This document shows positions 24,576 to 33,302 of a stretch of DNA of 64,000 nt, piece after piece; within the stretch, counting starts at the first letter, position 1, and the number at the start of each line of letters is the position of its first letter. A model generated the notes under the pieces. The model was not told where the DNA came from. It saw only the letters and a program-made list of their open reading frames with translations, and ran no database searches. The stretch is taken from positions 522,742 through 586,741 of the forward strand of contig NZ_QSNG01000001.1 of assembly GCF_003416765.1 (NCBI RefSeq), given 5' to 3'. Both the position numbers and the translations under genes were made by a program. Source of the DNA: Paratractidigestivibacter faecalis. GTDB taxonomy: Bacteria; Actinomycetota; Coriobacteriia; Coriobacteriales; Atopobiaceae.

Positions 24576-25682
24576 ATGCCTGAACCGATTAGAGTGGCGC
24601 AAGTCGTTGGTAAGATGAATGGCGGCGGGGTTGAGACTGTGGTGATGAATTACTATCGCCACATTGATCGTTCCCGTGTGCAGTTTGATTTCCTCGTTGA
24701 TGCGGACTCGACTCTCGTGCCACGAGAGGAGATTGAGTCACTGGGAGGTCGTGTCTTTGAGATATCGCCGTACCAGCACGTCCTCAAATACCAACGTGGT
24801 CTTCAGCGTCTCTTCAAGCAGGAGGGTTGGAAGATTGTCCACAGTCATATAAACGCCCTTTCAGTGTTCCCGCTTCGTGCTGCAAAGAAGGCTGGCGTTC
24901 CTGTGCGTATCGCCCACAGCCACAGCACCTCAGGCAAGGGCGAGTACGTAAAAAATACTCTAAAAGCTATGCTCAAGACCCAGGCCAACCGCTATCCCAC
25001 GCATTGCTTTGCCTGCGGCAAACGTGCCGGCGAGTGGCTATTCGGTAAGGACACGAATTTCGATATCATCTACAATGCCATAGACTTGGACCGCTTCTCT
25101 TTCGATGCCGAGGCCCGCGCGCAGGTACGGGCTGACCTGGGCCTAGTCGACGATCAGTTTGCCATCGGTCACGTTGGTCGCTTCACGGCCCAGAAGAACC
25201 ATAGATTCCTAATCGATGTGTTCGAGCAGGTGGCCAAGTGCTGCGATGACGCAATTCTCCTGCTGGTTGGCACCGGCGAAGACGAAGACTCCATAAGGAT
25301 CAAAGTGACCGAACGTGGCCTTGCGGATCGCGTGAAGTTCTTGGGGCAAAGGGATGACGTTGACCGGCTGTACTCGGCCTTCGACGTGTTCGTGCTGCCG
25401 AGCCTTTACGAGGGACTCTGCGTCGTCGGCGTCGAGGCGCAGGCTGCTGGGCTGCCTTGTCTTTTCAGCGATGCGATTACCCGTGAGGTTGACATGTCGG
25501 GGAAGAACGAGTTTCTCACGATCGATGATTTCGCGCCTTGGGTTGATGGACTGTGCAATTTGTCTACCAATGGCTTGGTGTCGCGGGAGTTGACTATTCC
25601 CAGTCGGTTCGCTAACTATGACATCAATGCCCAAGCTCATTTACTGACCGAGAAATACGAAAAGCTATATAAGGACTGTTAG
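24576..25682 (+). CDS. Glycosyltransferase, GT4-type
   Basis: 368-residue GT-B glycosyltransferase. The N-terminal domain starts VAQVVGKMNGGGVETVVMNYYRHID, and the C-terminal nucleotide-sugar domain has the HVGRFTAQKNHRFLIDVF, LVGTGEDE and PSLYEGLCVVGVEAQAAG (EX7E) patterns. It resembles EpsF-like enzymes. From this gene on, AT content rises sharply compared with the upstream operon genes, which suggests that the variable half of the cluster was exchanged by recombination. Confidence 0.9.
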   Translation: MPEPIRVAQVVGKMNGGGVETVVMNYYRHIDRSRVQFDFLVDADSTLVPREEIESLGGRVFEISPYQHVLKYQRGLQRLFKQEGWKIVHSHINALSVFPLRAAKKAGVPVRIAHSHSTSGKGEYVKNTLKAMLKTQANRYPTHCFACGKRAGEWLFGKDTNFDIIYNAIDLDRFSFDAEARAQVRADLGLVDDQFAIGHVGRFTAQKNHRFLIDVFEQVAKCCDDAILLLVGTGEDEDSIRIKVTERGLADRVKFLGQRDDVDRLYSAFDVFVLPSLYEGLCVVGVEAQAAGLPCLFSDAITREVDMSGKNEFLTIDDFAPWVDGLCNLSTNGLVSRELTIPSRFANYDINAQAHLLTEKYEKLYKDC

Positions 25683-26687
25683 ATGGGGCCTAACGATCTC
25701 GTTTCGGTCATCGTGCCGGTATACAACGTAAAGCAATACCTTGAGGAGTGCTTTACCAGCATTTGCAATCAGACCTATCAACACCTGGAGATTATTCTCG
25801 TTGATGATGGATCGACAGACGGCTCAGGAGATTTGTGCGATGAGCTTGTAAAGAGGGATCTGAGATCAAGGGTGCTCCACAAGCCAAACGGTGGACTGTC
25901 TGATGCTAGAAATTACGGTCTTCGCTTTGCAAACGGCGACTGGGTCTCTTTTGTCGATAGTGATGATTTTATATCGCCCGTTTTCGTTGAGGTTCTTCTT
26001 AAAGCATGTCTTAAGACGGGTTGCCAGATATCTGCAGTTCCTTTTGGAAAACCCTTTGATGATGGTGATCAGTGCGCTCTTGTTAACTCAGCTGACTCTG
26101 TGGTGGCTGCAACAGCTCTGCTCTCATCAAATGTTCAAAACTTGATGCTATATCAGGCATTGGACACTGCCGCCCAATGGCGCCTCTACGCAAATGATTT
26201 ATTAGGCACTGATCCGTTTCCAAGGGGACTGTATTACGAGGATCTTGCCAGCATCTACAAAATTATTCACGGGGTTGATTCCGTTGCGATTGTCGACTGT
26301 CGTGACTTGTACGCATATCGCATGAGAAGCGATAGCATTATCAGACAAGAGTACAAACACATTAAAGGCGAGTCAGCGCTGAAAATTGCAGATCAACTTT
26401 ATCGTGATATTTGCAATTGGTATCCGAACCTAAGCAAAGCTGCTGCATCTCGCTGCTTTTCAGTATGCAGAATGGTGTTTGCACAGATTCCTATACTTGC
26501 GAACGATTTTCTTGTTCGTGGGGATTCAGATGAACTTTGGCATGTATTAAAAGAATATCGTCGGGTGGTTTTGTTCGATGGCAGAGCCAGAAAGCGCGAA
26601 CGTTTTGCTGCTGGAATTGCCCACCTTGGAAAGACTCCTTTCCGTATCTTCTGTTTGTTGTGCCGAGCTTTCGGATTGATGCGATGA
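25683..26687 (+). CDS. Glycosyltransferase, GT2-type
   Basis: 334-residue GT-A enzyme: SVIVPVYNVKQYLEECFTSI, LVDDGSTDGS, KPNGGLSDARNYGL and FVDSDDF (DxD-type) motifs lie in the first 110 residues. It starts at the ATG directly after the previous stop and overlaps the next gene by 4 bp. Sugar specificity cannot be read. Confidence 0.9.
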   Translation: MGPNDLVSVIVPVYNVKQYLEECFTSICNQTYQHLEIILVDDGSTDGSGDLCDELVKRDLRSRVLHKPNGGLSDARNYGLRFANGDWVSFVDSDDFISPVFVEVLLKACLKTGCQISAVPFGKPFDDGDQCALVNSADSVVAATALLSSNVQNLMLYQALDTAAQWRLYANDLLGTDPFPRGLYYEDLASIYKIIHGVDSVAIVDCRDLYAYRMRSDSIIRQEYKHIKGESALKIADQLYRDICNWYPNLSKAAASRCFSVCRMVFAQIPILANDFLVRGDSDELWHVLKEYRRVVLFDGRARKRERFAAGIAHLGKTPFRIFCLLCRAFGLMR

Positions 26688-27796
26688 TTTATATAGTTAT
26701 AATAGGGTTGCCGACTTTTCTTGCCCTTCTCTCCGACTATACAAGGGGCTTCTTGTCAAAACTCTTATTCTGCTGCGCAATGCTTGTTCCATGCTTCTTT
26801 GCAGGTGTTAGAGATTTATCTATCGGTACTGATGTGATGACATATGGTTACTGGACTTTCAACTTTGCAAAGTCGGCAAGCTTACTGTCTTTTTTAAATG
26901 CATATTCAAGTATTTCAGCTTTTGGATTTAACTTATTCAGCTGGTTAATTGCAAGGACTGGCTCGTTTGAGTTGTATCTAGCTTTAATACAAGGTCTCAC
27001 CGTATTGCCAATCTGTCTCTATGCAAAGAGACGATATCCGAGATCATCCTGGGTTGCAGTTGCAGCGTATATGCTCCTGCTATTCCCTGTGTCATTAAAT
27101 GCCATGAAGCAAATGATAGCAGTAGCGCTGTGCGTCCCCGCTTTTAAGTATTTTGATGAGAAGCAGCCCGTTGCTTTTTGTCTTACTGTTGCTGCTTCCG
27201 CGTTCTTGTTTCATCAAACAGCAGTTGTTGCGCTGTTATATTGGCCTGCATCCAAAGCGATTGAATCCATTGGCGAATCTAGAGCGTTTTTCGGCAGAGT
27301 TCAAAGCTTAGCGCTTATCATGATTGCCATTTTGATAGCTCTGTTTGTTTTCGTATTTGGTGAGCGCTTGATATCCGTGTTCTCCTTCTTAAAAGATTCC
27401 TACTCCTATCAATTGAATGCTTCTGGGACAAGACTTAATTACTCAGCAGTTGTGCTGTTACTTGGCTCAATGATAATATATCAAACTAATAAGCTTTCGT
27501 TAATTAATGAAGGAAAAGACAGGAGGGATGTGTGCGTCTTTGCCCTCTTCTCGATAATCGGCGCAGCCTTGATTCAGCTAAATCTAATTGCCAACAGCCT
27601 TATGAGATTTTCTTACTACGCCTTGTCGTTTTATCCATTGTTTGCATCGGGCCTAGCCAATAAGACTTCTCGAAAGAAATCGTACAGCACGGTATTTCTT
27701 CTACTGCTATTAATTGCCTATTTCGTTCAGACGACTGTAATTAATGGTGGTAATCAGGTATATCCATACACTTCAACGCTATTGGGAATTCGATAA
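26684..27796 (+). CDS. EpsG/Wzy-type polysaccharide polymerase
   Basis: 370-residue membrane protein with about ten helices. The early FFAGVRDLSIGTDVMTYGYWTF segment matches the RxxxxGxD motif of the EpsG/Wzy family, and a large loop and later helices contain LNAMKQMIAVAL. The start at ATG 26684 overlaps the GT2 stop (ATGA); an upstream in-frame extension is not hydrophobic and is rejected. It polymerises lipid-linked repeat units outside the membrane. Confidence 0.85.
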   Translation: MIYIVIIGLPTFLALLSDYTRGFLSKLLFCCAMLVPCFFAGVRDLSIGTDVMTYGYWTFNFAKSASLLSFLNAYSSISAFGFNLFSWLIARTGSFELYLALIQGLTVLPICLYAKRRYPRSSWVAVAAYMLLLFPVSLNAMKQMIAVALCVPAFKYFDEKQPVAFCLTVAASAFLFHQTAVVALLYWPASKAIESIGESRAFFGRVQSLALIMIAILIALFVFVFGERLISVFSFLKDSYSYQLNASGTRLNYSAVVLLLGSMIIYQTNKLSLINEGKDRRDVCVFALFSIIGAALIQLNLIANSLMRFSYYALSFYPLFASGLANKTSRKKSYSTVFLLLLLIAYFVQTTVINGGNQVYPYTSTLLGIR

Positions 27797-28785
27797 TGTT
27801 ATTTTCTGTAATTATTCCAGCCTATAATGCCGAAAAATATTTCTCAGAGTGTCTGTCTTCAATCAAAGAACAAACATTTAAAGATTTCGAAGTAGTGATA
27901 ATTGACGATGGATCTAGTGACTCAACTTCTGCAATGGCAGATAAGTTTGCTGACAGTCTAAGGTCGGTCAAGGTTATTCACACCTCGAATCAAGGTCTTC
28001 TTCTTGCAAGAAGAAGAGGACTTCTCAATGCGCAGGGCGAATATGTTGTCTTTGTTGACGCTGATGACTGTCTACGCAGTGATGCTCTCATGCTGCTATC
28101 TAAGACTATTCAGGAGACTAATGCAGATATCGTTTCCTTTCAGTACTCCCGTGACTCCTCATTTAAGACTATGTCCGGCCTCGGGCTTCCGGCTGGTCTA
28201 TACGAGAATGAGAAATATGAGTCTGTAAAGTCTTACGTCTGTAGGGGACGATTTAACAATCTATGTGGCAAAGCCATACGGCTTTGCCACATAGATTTAA
28301 ATACAACCTATGGGGCATATAGAGGATTGATGCATGGGGAAGACCTGTTTCAATTGCTTCCAATTGTTGACTCTTCTTCGTCGCTCATGCAACTCAACGA
28401 TGTTCTTTATTACTACCGACCTAACGACTCGTCAAGTACAGCTCGATATAAACCTAGCCAGCTTGAAGATATTATTCGCGTAAACCGTCGACTTATCGAT
28501 TATGGAAACAAGTGGGGCGGGCCCTGCTCTATAGAAGCATCGGTCGGAGAGGTAAATCAATACCTATATCTCCTGAAGCTAAGTGAGTTATCTGATTCGG
28601 ATGATTCGGAAAAGAGCACGAACTTTTCATCCATTTCTTCAGCGATGAAACGTGAAGGTGCATTCGATCGCGTGTATTTACGAAACTTAAGATTTGACAA
28701 CTTGATTCTCTGTGTTGCTCTTAAGTGCCGATTTAGAAAGCTTGCTGTGTTTCTAATTCTGTTGGTAGAGGCTCTGAAGAAGTGA
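27796..28785 (+). CDS. Glycosyltransferase, GT2-type
   Basis: 329-residue GT-A enzyme with FSVIIPAYNAEKYFSECLSSI, IIDDGSSDSTS, NQGLLLARRRGL and FVDADDCL. It overlaps the wzy stop by one base (TAATG). An unusual perfect inverted repeat with 15-bp arms (28261-28294) lies within codons for LCGKAIRLCHI without breaking the frame. The C-terminal 100 residues are poorly conserved in this family and give no clue to the acceptor. Confidence 0.9.
   Translation: MLFSVIIPAYNAEKYFSECLSSIKEQTFKDFEVVIIDDGSSDSTSAMADKFADSLRSVKVIHTSNQGLLLARRRGLLNAQGEYVVFVDADDCLRSDALMLLSKTIQETNADIVSFQYSRDSSFKTMSGLGLPAGLYENEKYESVKSYVCRGRFNNLCGKAIRLCHIDLNTTYGAYRGLMHGEDLFQLLPIVDSSSSLMQLNDVLYYYRPNDSSSTARYKPSQLEDIIRVNRRLIDYGNKWGGPCSIEASVGEVNQYLYLLKLSELSDSDDSEKSTNFSSISSAMKREGAFDRVYLRNLRFDNLILCVALKCRFRKLAVFLILLVEALKK
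28261..28294. repeat. Perfect intragenic inverted repeat
   Basis: CTATGTGGCAAAGCC, ATAC, then the exact complement. It lies inside the GT2 gene at 27796. It is too long for an ordinary coding coincidence and has no terminator T run. Confidence 0.9.
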
Positions 28786-28845
28786 CCTGCAATTTAGCTT
28801 CAAGTCATTTATTGCACTAAGTTTTAGGGTTCTGGAAGTGTCAGT

Positions 28846-30090
28846 ATGAAACATATTTCTTTTTATAAAAATTTATTTTGGCAGTACGGACTTCAGGGAC
28901 TGAGGTATATATTCCCGCTTCTGCTGGTTCCGTATCTTACACGAGTGCTCGGGACTGACTCTTATGCAGTTTATGCCTATGTACTTTCTTTTATGGGGAT
29001 TATTCAGACGATAGCGGACTTTGGTTTTACATTGTCTGGCACAAAAGGCGTTGTAAAGAAGAGGGATGATACGATCTCCGTGTCCCAGCTTGTCGGGGCA
29101 ATCACCTTTGCTCGTTTGTTGCTACTTGCATTTCTCGTAGCGGTTGTTTTAGTTGCTAGTTATTTCATCCCAATTATGAGTGAAAACTTAACCTATGTAA
29201 TGTTGGCATTTGTGGGGGTATCTTTAAGGGCATTGCTGCCTGATTTTGTATTTCAGGGCTACGAGCAGATGGGTCCTTTGACGACTCGCTATTTTGTCTC
29301 AAAAGGCCTTACTGTCGCGCTTAGTTTTCTATTCGTAAAAACACCGGAAGATTTGCTTCTTGTTGCTATTGCAGATATAGCAGGAGGCATAGTGGGGCTT
29401 ATCTGGAGCTTCCTGGCGATGCGAAGGTTATTCCGAGTATGGATCTCATTTCCTTCAATCCAAGCAACGTTATGCGAATTGCGAACTTCCGCAATTTATT
29501 GCATTTCAAACGTCAGCTCATCGCTGTTCTCCGGGTTTACAACGATAATTATTGGACTCGCAATTACTGATAAATCAAGTATTGCTTTTTGGTCGTTAAC
29601 TCTGACTACTGTTAATGCTGTTCAGGCACTGTATACGCCTATTACTAATAGTCTCTACCCTCATATGTTGAATAGCAGCGACTATTCTTTTGCAAAAAAA
29701 CTAGCGCTAATGGCGCTACCAGTCCTTTTGATTGGAACCCTAGCCTATTGCTATTTATCTAAGCCCATAATGCTTCTGCTTGGAGGAACAGAATACGTGG
29801 CCGGAGCACGTATTATGTGCCTAGTTTCTCCCGTTCTCCTGTTCTCCTTCTACTCTATGTTAATTGGATGGCCAGTTCTCGGAGCCATGGGATATGTTAA
29901 AGAGCTGACCACATCAACCGTTTTTACTGGCCTTATAAACATTGCTACCTTGATGTGTCTGTATCTATCTGATCGAGCAGATATCGAGGCTATTTGTTTT
30001 GTTCGTTGGGCAACAGATGCCCTTCTGCTTGCGTCTAGGTCTTACTACATACGGAAGATTCGCGCTTCACAAAATGGAATATCTCATTGA
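28846..30090 (+). CDS. Wzx-type polysaccharide flippase
   Basis: 414-residue membrane protein of the MATE/PST flippase superfamily with 12 predicted helices. The opening FWQYGLQGLRYIFPLLLVPYLTRVLGTDSYAVYAYV is the characteristic Wzx N-terminus. It moves lipid-linked repeat units across the membrane and works with the polymerase encoded two genes upstream. A 60-bp gap precedes it. The RBS is weak (GGAAG). Confidence 0.92.
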   Translation: MKHISFYKNLFWQYGLQGLRYIFPLLLVPYLTRVLGTDSYAVYAYVLSFMGIIQTIADFGFTLSGTKGVVKKRDDTISVSQLVGAITFARLLLLAFLVAVVLVASYFIPIMSENLTYVMLAFVGVSLRALLPDFVFQGYEQMGPLTTRYFVSKGLTVALSFLFVKTPEDLLLVAIADIAGGIVGLIWSFLAMRRLFRVWISFPSIQATLCELRTSAIYCISNVSSSLFSGFTTIIIGLAITDKSSIAFWSLTLTTVNAVQALYTPITNSLYPHMLNSSDYSFAKKLALMALPVLLIGTLAYCYLSKPIMLLLGGTEYVAGARIMCLVSPVLLFSFYSMLIGWPVLGAMGYVKELTTSTVFTGLINIATLMCLYLSDRADIEAICFVRWATDALLLASRSYYIRKIRASQNGISH

Positions 30091-30100
30091 TCTAAGGAGT

Positions 30101-30930
30101 ATGGGTGTGCGAGAACTATCAACCAGAGAAATACAACTAGAGCTGTTTTCTATGCTTCTCTCACTTTCCGAGGTGTTTGATGAGCATGGAATTCGCTATT
30201 CTCTTGACGGAGGAACACTGCTTGGAGCGGTAAGGCACAAAGGATTCATTCCGTGGGATGATGATATAGATATCCTTGTCCCCAGGCCTGATTTTGACTT
30301 GCTTCTGAACAATCCTGATTGGTGTCCTGATGGGATGATGCTTGAGGGCATGGGCATTAATGGAAACCCACTTCCCTTTCTTAAGCTAGCTAATCCTAAA
30401 TTCCGAGCACAAGAGGCAGCATATGAAGGGGCCTTTGAAGAGCATTTGTGGGTAGACATTTTCCCGGCAGACTCGATGCCTCAAGATCTCAATGAGAGGG
30501 CTGGGCTTATGCGTAAACAGCAAAAGCAACAGAAGGCAGCCGCTCGTTCGGTGATTAATATTGATGCTGCGATCTCAGCCTCCAGAGGAGTTATAAAAAA
30601 GAGCCTAAAAAAATTCTATCTTCCTATATATAAAGCTACTCACTCATCTTTGTATGAGTATCAAAAAATGACCGATACAGCGCGCGCGCGACACAATTTG
30701 GATCTACAGAAGAAATCGGTAATGTGGTGTGGGGACCTTATAAGCAAGATAAGCCTGGTTTCCCCCTTGAAGATTTTAACAATCTTGTTGAGCTTGAATT
30801 CGAGGGGCATGTCTTTAAAGCCTGTCGACACTGGGATGACTACCTTACTCGTCTATATGGCGACTACATGCAGCTTCCTCCTGTAGATCAAAGAGTGACT
30901 CATGGAATGAAAGTCTGGGCTTTAGACTAG
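30101..30930 (+). pseudogene. licD: LicD-family phosphotransferase, frameshifted at a CG repeat
   Basis: LicD enzymes transfer phosphocholine or phospho-polyols from CDP donors onto glycans. The first frame encodes the catalytic start IRYSLDGGTLLGAVRHKGFIPWDDDIDI (about residues 27-54). After the tract G(CG)5 at 30680-30690 the family sequence continues in another frame as FGSTEEIGNVVWGPY ... LEFEGHVF ... YLTRLYGDYMQLPP to a stop at 30930. Removing one CG unit joins the two frames exactly. Without it, translation runs on to 30886 with unrelated residues. ATG 30101 lies 1 nt from AAGGAG; GTG 30107 (7-nt spacing) or ATG 30074 are alternative starts. This could be a mutation, a sequencing error or a reversible switch. 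Confidence 0.85.
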
Positions 30931-30944
30931 GCAAGGGAGTAAAA

Positions 30945-31649
30945 ATGTCAAATTATGTGGTTCTAACTGCTGGTGGTATAGGTTCTCGTATGGCAAACGA
31001 AATCCCTAAGCAGTTTATTAATGTTAACGATAAGCCAGTCATTGTCTACACAATGGAGGCATTTCAGAGTCATCCGAGCATCGACGGAATTGTTGTTTCT
31101 TGCCTCAGCGGATGGGATTTAATTCTTCGGGCTTATGCAAAAGAGTTCGGTATTACCAAGCTGAAAGCCATTGTCCCCGGTGGGGAGACAGGGCAACAGT
31201 CAATTTTCAATGCGCTCACTAAATTGAAAGAGTTTGCTTTGGATGACGACATGGTAATTATCCATGATGGTAATCGTGCATACGTCTCCCCTGACATCAT
31301 CTCTAATGCCATTAGCGTTGCCGAATCGAAGGGAAATGCAATTGCATGCATCCCATGCGTTGAGGTAATTGCCAAGCGCGATGCGCCCGATGCACAGACT
31401 GCTCATGTCACGATTCCCCGGGATAGCCTCGAGCGTACGCAGACTCCACACGTTTTTAAGTTCGGAGACATCATGGAGCTACACAGTTGGGCTCGCGAGA
31501 ATGGGGTAGAGGCCGCCGCCGCTCCTGAGTTGCTCACATTGAGTGGTCGCGCAATTAATTTTTCGTTGGGTGATGAGACTAATTTCAAAATTACAACTCC
31601 AGGCGACCTTGAAATGTTTAAAGCGTTAATTAGCATGAGGGAGCGATAA
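30945..31649 (+). CDS. IspD/TarI-like cytidylyltransferase
   Basis: 234-residue nucleotidyltransferase. The N-terminus VVLTAGGIGSRMANEIPKQFINVNDKPVIVYT matches the CTP-binding loop of the IspD/TarI superfamily, and VIIHDGNRAYVS and the terminal DETNFKITTPGDLEMFKAL are also characteristic. Because it sits between licD and a dehydrogenase gene in a polysaccharide operon, a CDP-polyol role (TarI-like) is more likely than isoprenoid synthesis. The exact polyol is unknown. Confidence 0.87.
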   Translation: MSNYVVLTAGGIGSRMANEIPKQFINVNDKPVIVYTMEAFQSHPSIDGIVVSCLSGWDLILRAYAKEFGITKLKAIVPGGETGQQSIFNALTKLKEFALDDDMVIIHDGNRAYVSPDIISNAISVAESKGNAIACIPCVEVIAKRDAPDAQTAHVTIPRDSLERTQTPHVFKFGDIMELHSWARENGVEAAAAPELLTLSGRAINFSLGDETNFKITTPGDLEMFKALISMRER

Positions 31650-31651
31650 AG

Positions 31652-32713
31652 TTGAATGCGTATTGGAAGTATATAGAAGAGCTTTCGGAGAGTTTTGATT
31701 CGATTCTCATCGGCTCCTTAGAGGGTCAAAGGATTTTTATTACTGGAGCCTGTGGTCTGATTGGCTCATGTCTCTCCGAAGCGTTTCTTGCGTTGAATAG
31801 GAACTTTCAAACTAAATGTCAAATTTATCTTGGTGCTCGAGATGCAAATCGACTCCGACAGCGTTTTTCTGAGTTCGTTGGCGAGTTTACCCCCGTGGAA
31901 TACGATGCTCTGAAAGCCGATCTTCCTAAAGTAGATTTCGACTTCATCTTTCACTGTGCCTCTAATGCTCATCCAAAAGCCTACGCATCTCAGCCGGTTG
32001 AGACGGCTTTGACAAATACCTTAGGCACAAATAACCTGCTTGGTATGCTTCGCGCCTCCAGTGGTGGGCGCCTTGTTTATATTTCCAGTAGCGAGGTGTA
32101 TGGACAAAGAAAGAGTGCCGAGCCGTACGTTGAAGAGGATTCCTACCCCGTCGATTCGCTGAATCCCCGTTCCTGTTACCCCGCTTCAAAGAGGATGGCC
32201 GAAAATTTATGTGCGGCATATCTTGCCGAATATGGAGTTGATTCTGTCATTGTTAGACCGGGACATATTTACGGACCAACAATGTCTACTTCTGATTCCC
32301 GTGCTCACGCTCAGTTTGCTCGTAATGCGGCTGCTGGCGATAATATTGTTATGAAGAGTGATGGACGACAGTTCAGATCTTACTGTTATGTTGTTGACTG
32401 CGTCACTGCCATTGTTTCCGTTGCTCTGAATGGGCGCTCTGGCGAAGCCTACAATATTTCAAATCCTGATTCCGACTGCACCATAGCCGAGCTTGCGGAG
32501 GCATTTGCCAAGGCTGGTGGAACAAAACTCGTCAGGTCTGAGTCGAGCTCAGATGAGAAGCGTGGATATAACATGATGGATAATTCCGCTCTTGATTCTT
32601 CTAAACTTCAAGCCCTTGGTTGGTCGGGACGCTATTCGCTTGAAGAAGGTACCAGAAGAACGGTTGAATTGTTAAGGGCTGGTTGTTTTAGCGGGGGCGT
32701 ACTGGCAAACTGA
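31652..32713 (+). CDS. NAD-dependent epimerase/dehydratase-family protein (extended SDR)
   Basis: 353-residue Rossmann-fold enzyme. The NAD motif GACGLIG lies near residues 32-38, the catalytic SSSEVYG plus YPASKRMAE (YxxxK) around 146-185, and a DxCVTAIVSVAL-type substrate region follows. TTG 31652 is the start, 2 bp after the previous stop and downstream of GAGGGAG. Together with the cytidylyltransferase and LicD it probably makes and adds an unusual CDP-linked residue, comparable to the transferase/reductase pairs assigned to CDP-polyols in pneumococcal capsule loci. It is the last gene of the polysaccharide operon. Confidence 0.88.
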   Translation: MNAYWKYIEELSESFDSILIGSLEGQRIFITGACGLIGSCLSEAFLALNRNFQTKCQIYLGARDANRLRQRFSEFVGEFTPVEYDALKADLPKVDFDFIFHCASNAHPKAYASQPVETALTNTLGTNNLLGMLRASSGGRLVYISSSEVYGQRKSAEPYVEEDSYPVDSLNPRSCYPASKRMAENLCAAYLAEYGVDSVIVRPGHIYGPTMSTSDSRAHAQFARNAAAGDNIVMKSDGRQFRSYCYVVDCVTAIVSVALNGRSGEAYNISNPDSDCTIAELAEAFAKAGGTKLVRSESSSDEKRGYNMMDNSALDSSKLQALGWSGRYSLEEGTRRTVELLRAGCFSGGVLAN

Positions 32714-32789
32714 GAGCGACTGCTATGCAGAGTGTGCCTCCAACAGTCCGCTTGATTTTATCTTTGCAGTGGCAACGATAACTCCCCGC

Positions 32790-32925
32790 TGGCTGCTAAG
32801 GTGCTCTCCGACATGGCCCGTGTCTCTTCCGCTTGTGGTTGATTGCTTGGTCGCTTGAAATCATATGCGGAGGCGCGGGCCATGCTCCGTTTTGTTGCGG
32901 CCAATTCGGGATAGATGCTTTTAGT
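32790..32925. repeat. Degenerate segment shared with 34170-34275
   Basis: About 95 bp around CGCGGGCCATGCTC and the following GCGGC-GCCAATT resemble 34180-34270 in the same orientation. On the minus strand both could encode a similar short peptide (core SMARASAYDF versus SMARVSSYSF). It is probably decayed remains of one mobile or accessory gene. Nothing else supportable lies in 32714-33077. Confidence 0.45.
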
Positions 32926-33077
32926 TGTCGCCTTGCTTTCTATGGGTGCTTGGAAGAGCGCTAGCGTTAGGGCGTCATGGCAGTGGCATAAAGCACACTC
33001 TTTAGCGTTTTGTAAGATACCGCTCACGCAAGTAGTCCCACAACGAAAATATGGTGGTAACCGATTGAAAGTGGACG

Positions 33078-33302
33078 ATGAATTACGAGAGCGAATCAAA
33101 TATCAAGAGACTTCAAAACATCGTAAAAATCGCCATTACGCAATTTGACGTAAGTGATTGGGCCCTAATTGCCACGACCTTACCATTTGGCCATCTCGTA
33201 ACGGACCATGATCGCTTGATTTGGAGCTACAACTCCGGCGACGGTACCGTCAAGGATCTTTCGCAAATTGACTCGCACGGCAGCGACCCCGCCACCTCTT
33301 AA
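33078..33302 (+). pseudogene. Truncated hypothetical gene interrupted by IS256-type remnant
   Basis: A 74-codon open frame from an ATG at 33078 reads ...VSDWALIATTLPFGHLVTDHDRLIWSYNSGD. This looks like the N-terminal end of a family with a 'dWxxlg...t' and 'H.rLlrS' pattern, but I cannot name it. The frame ends where the IS256-like transposase remnant begins on the other strand, so the gene is probably truncated by that insertion. It is low confidence as a gene and could be a chance frame. Confidence 0.35.
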
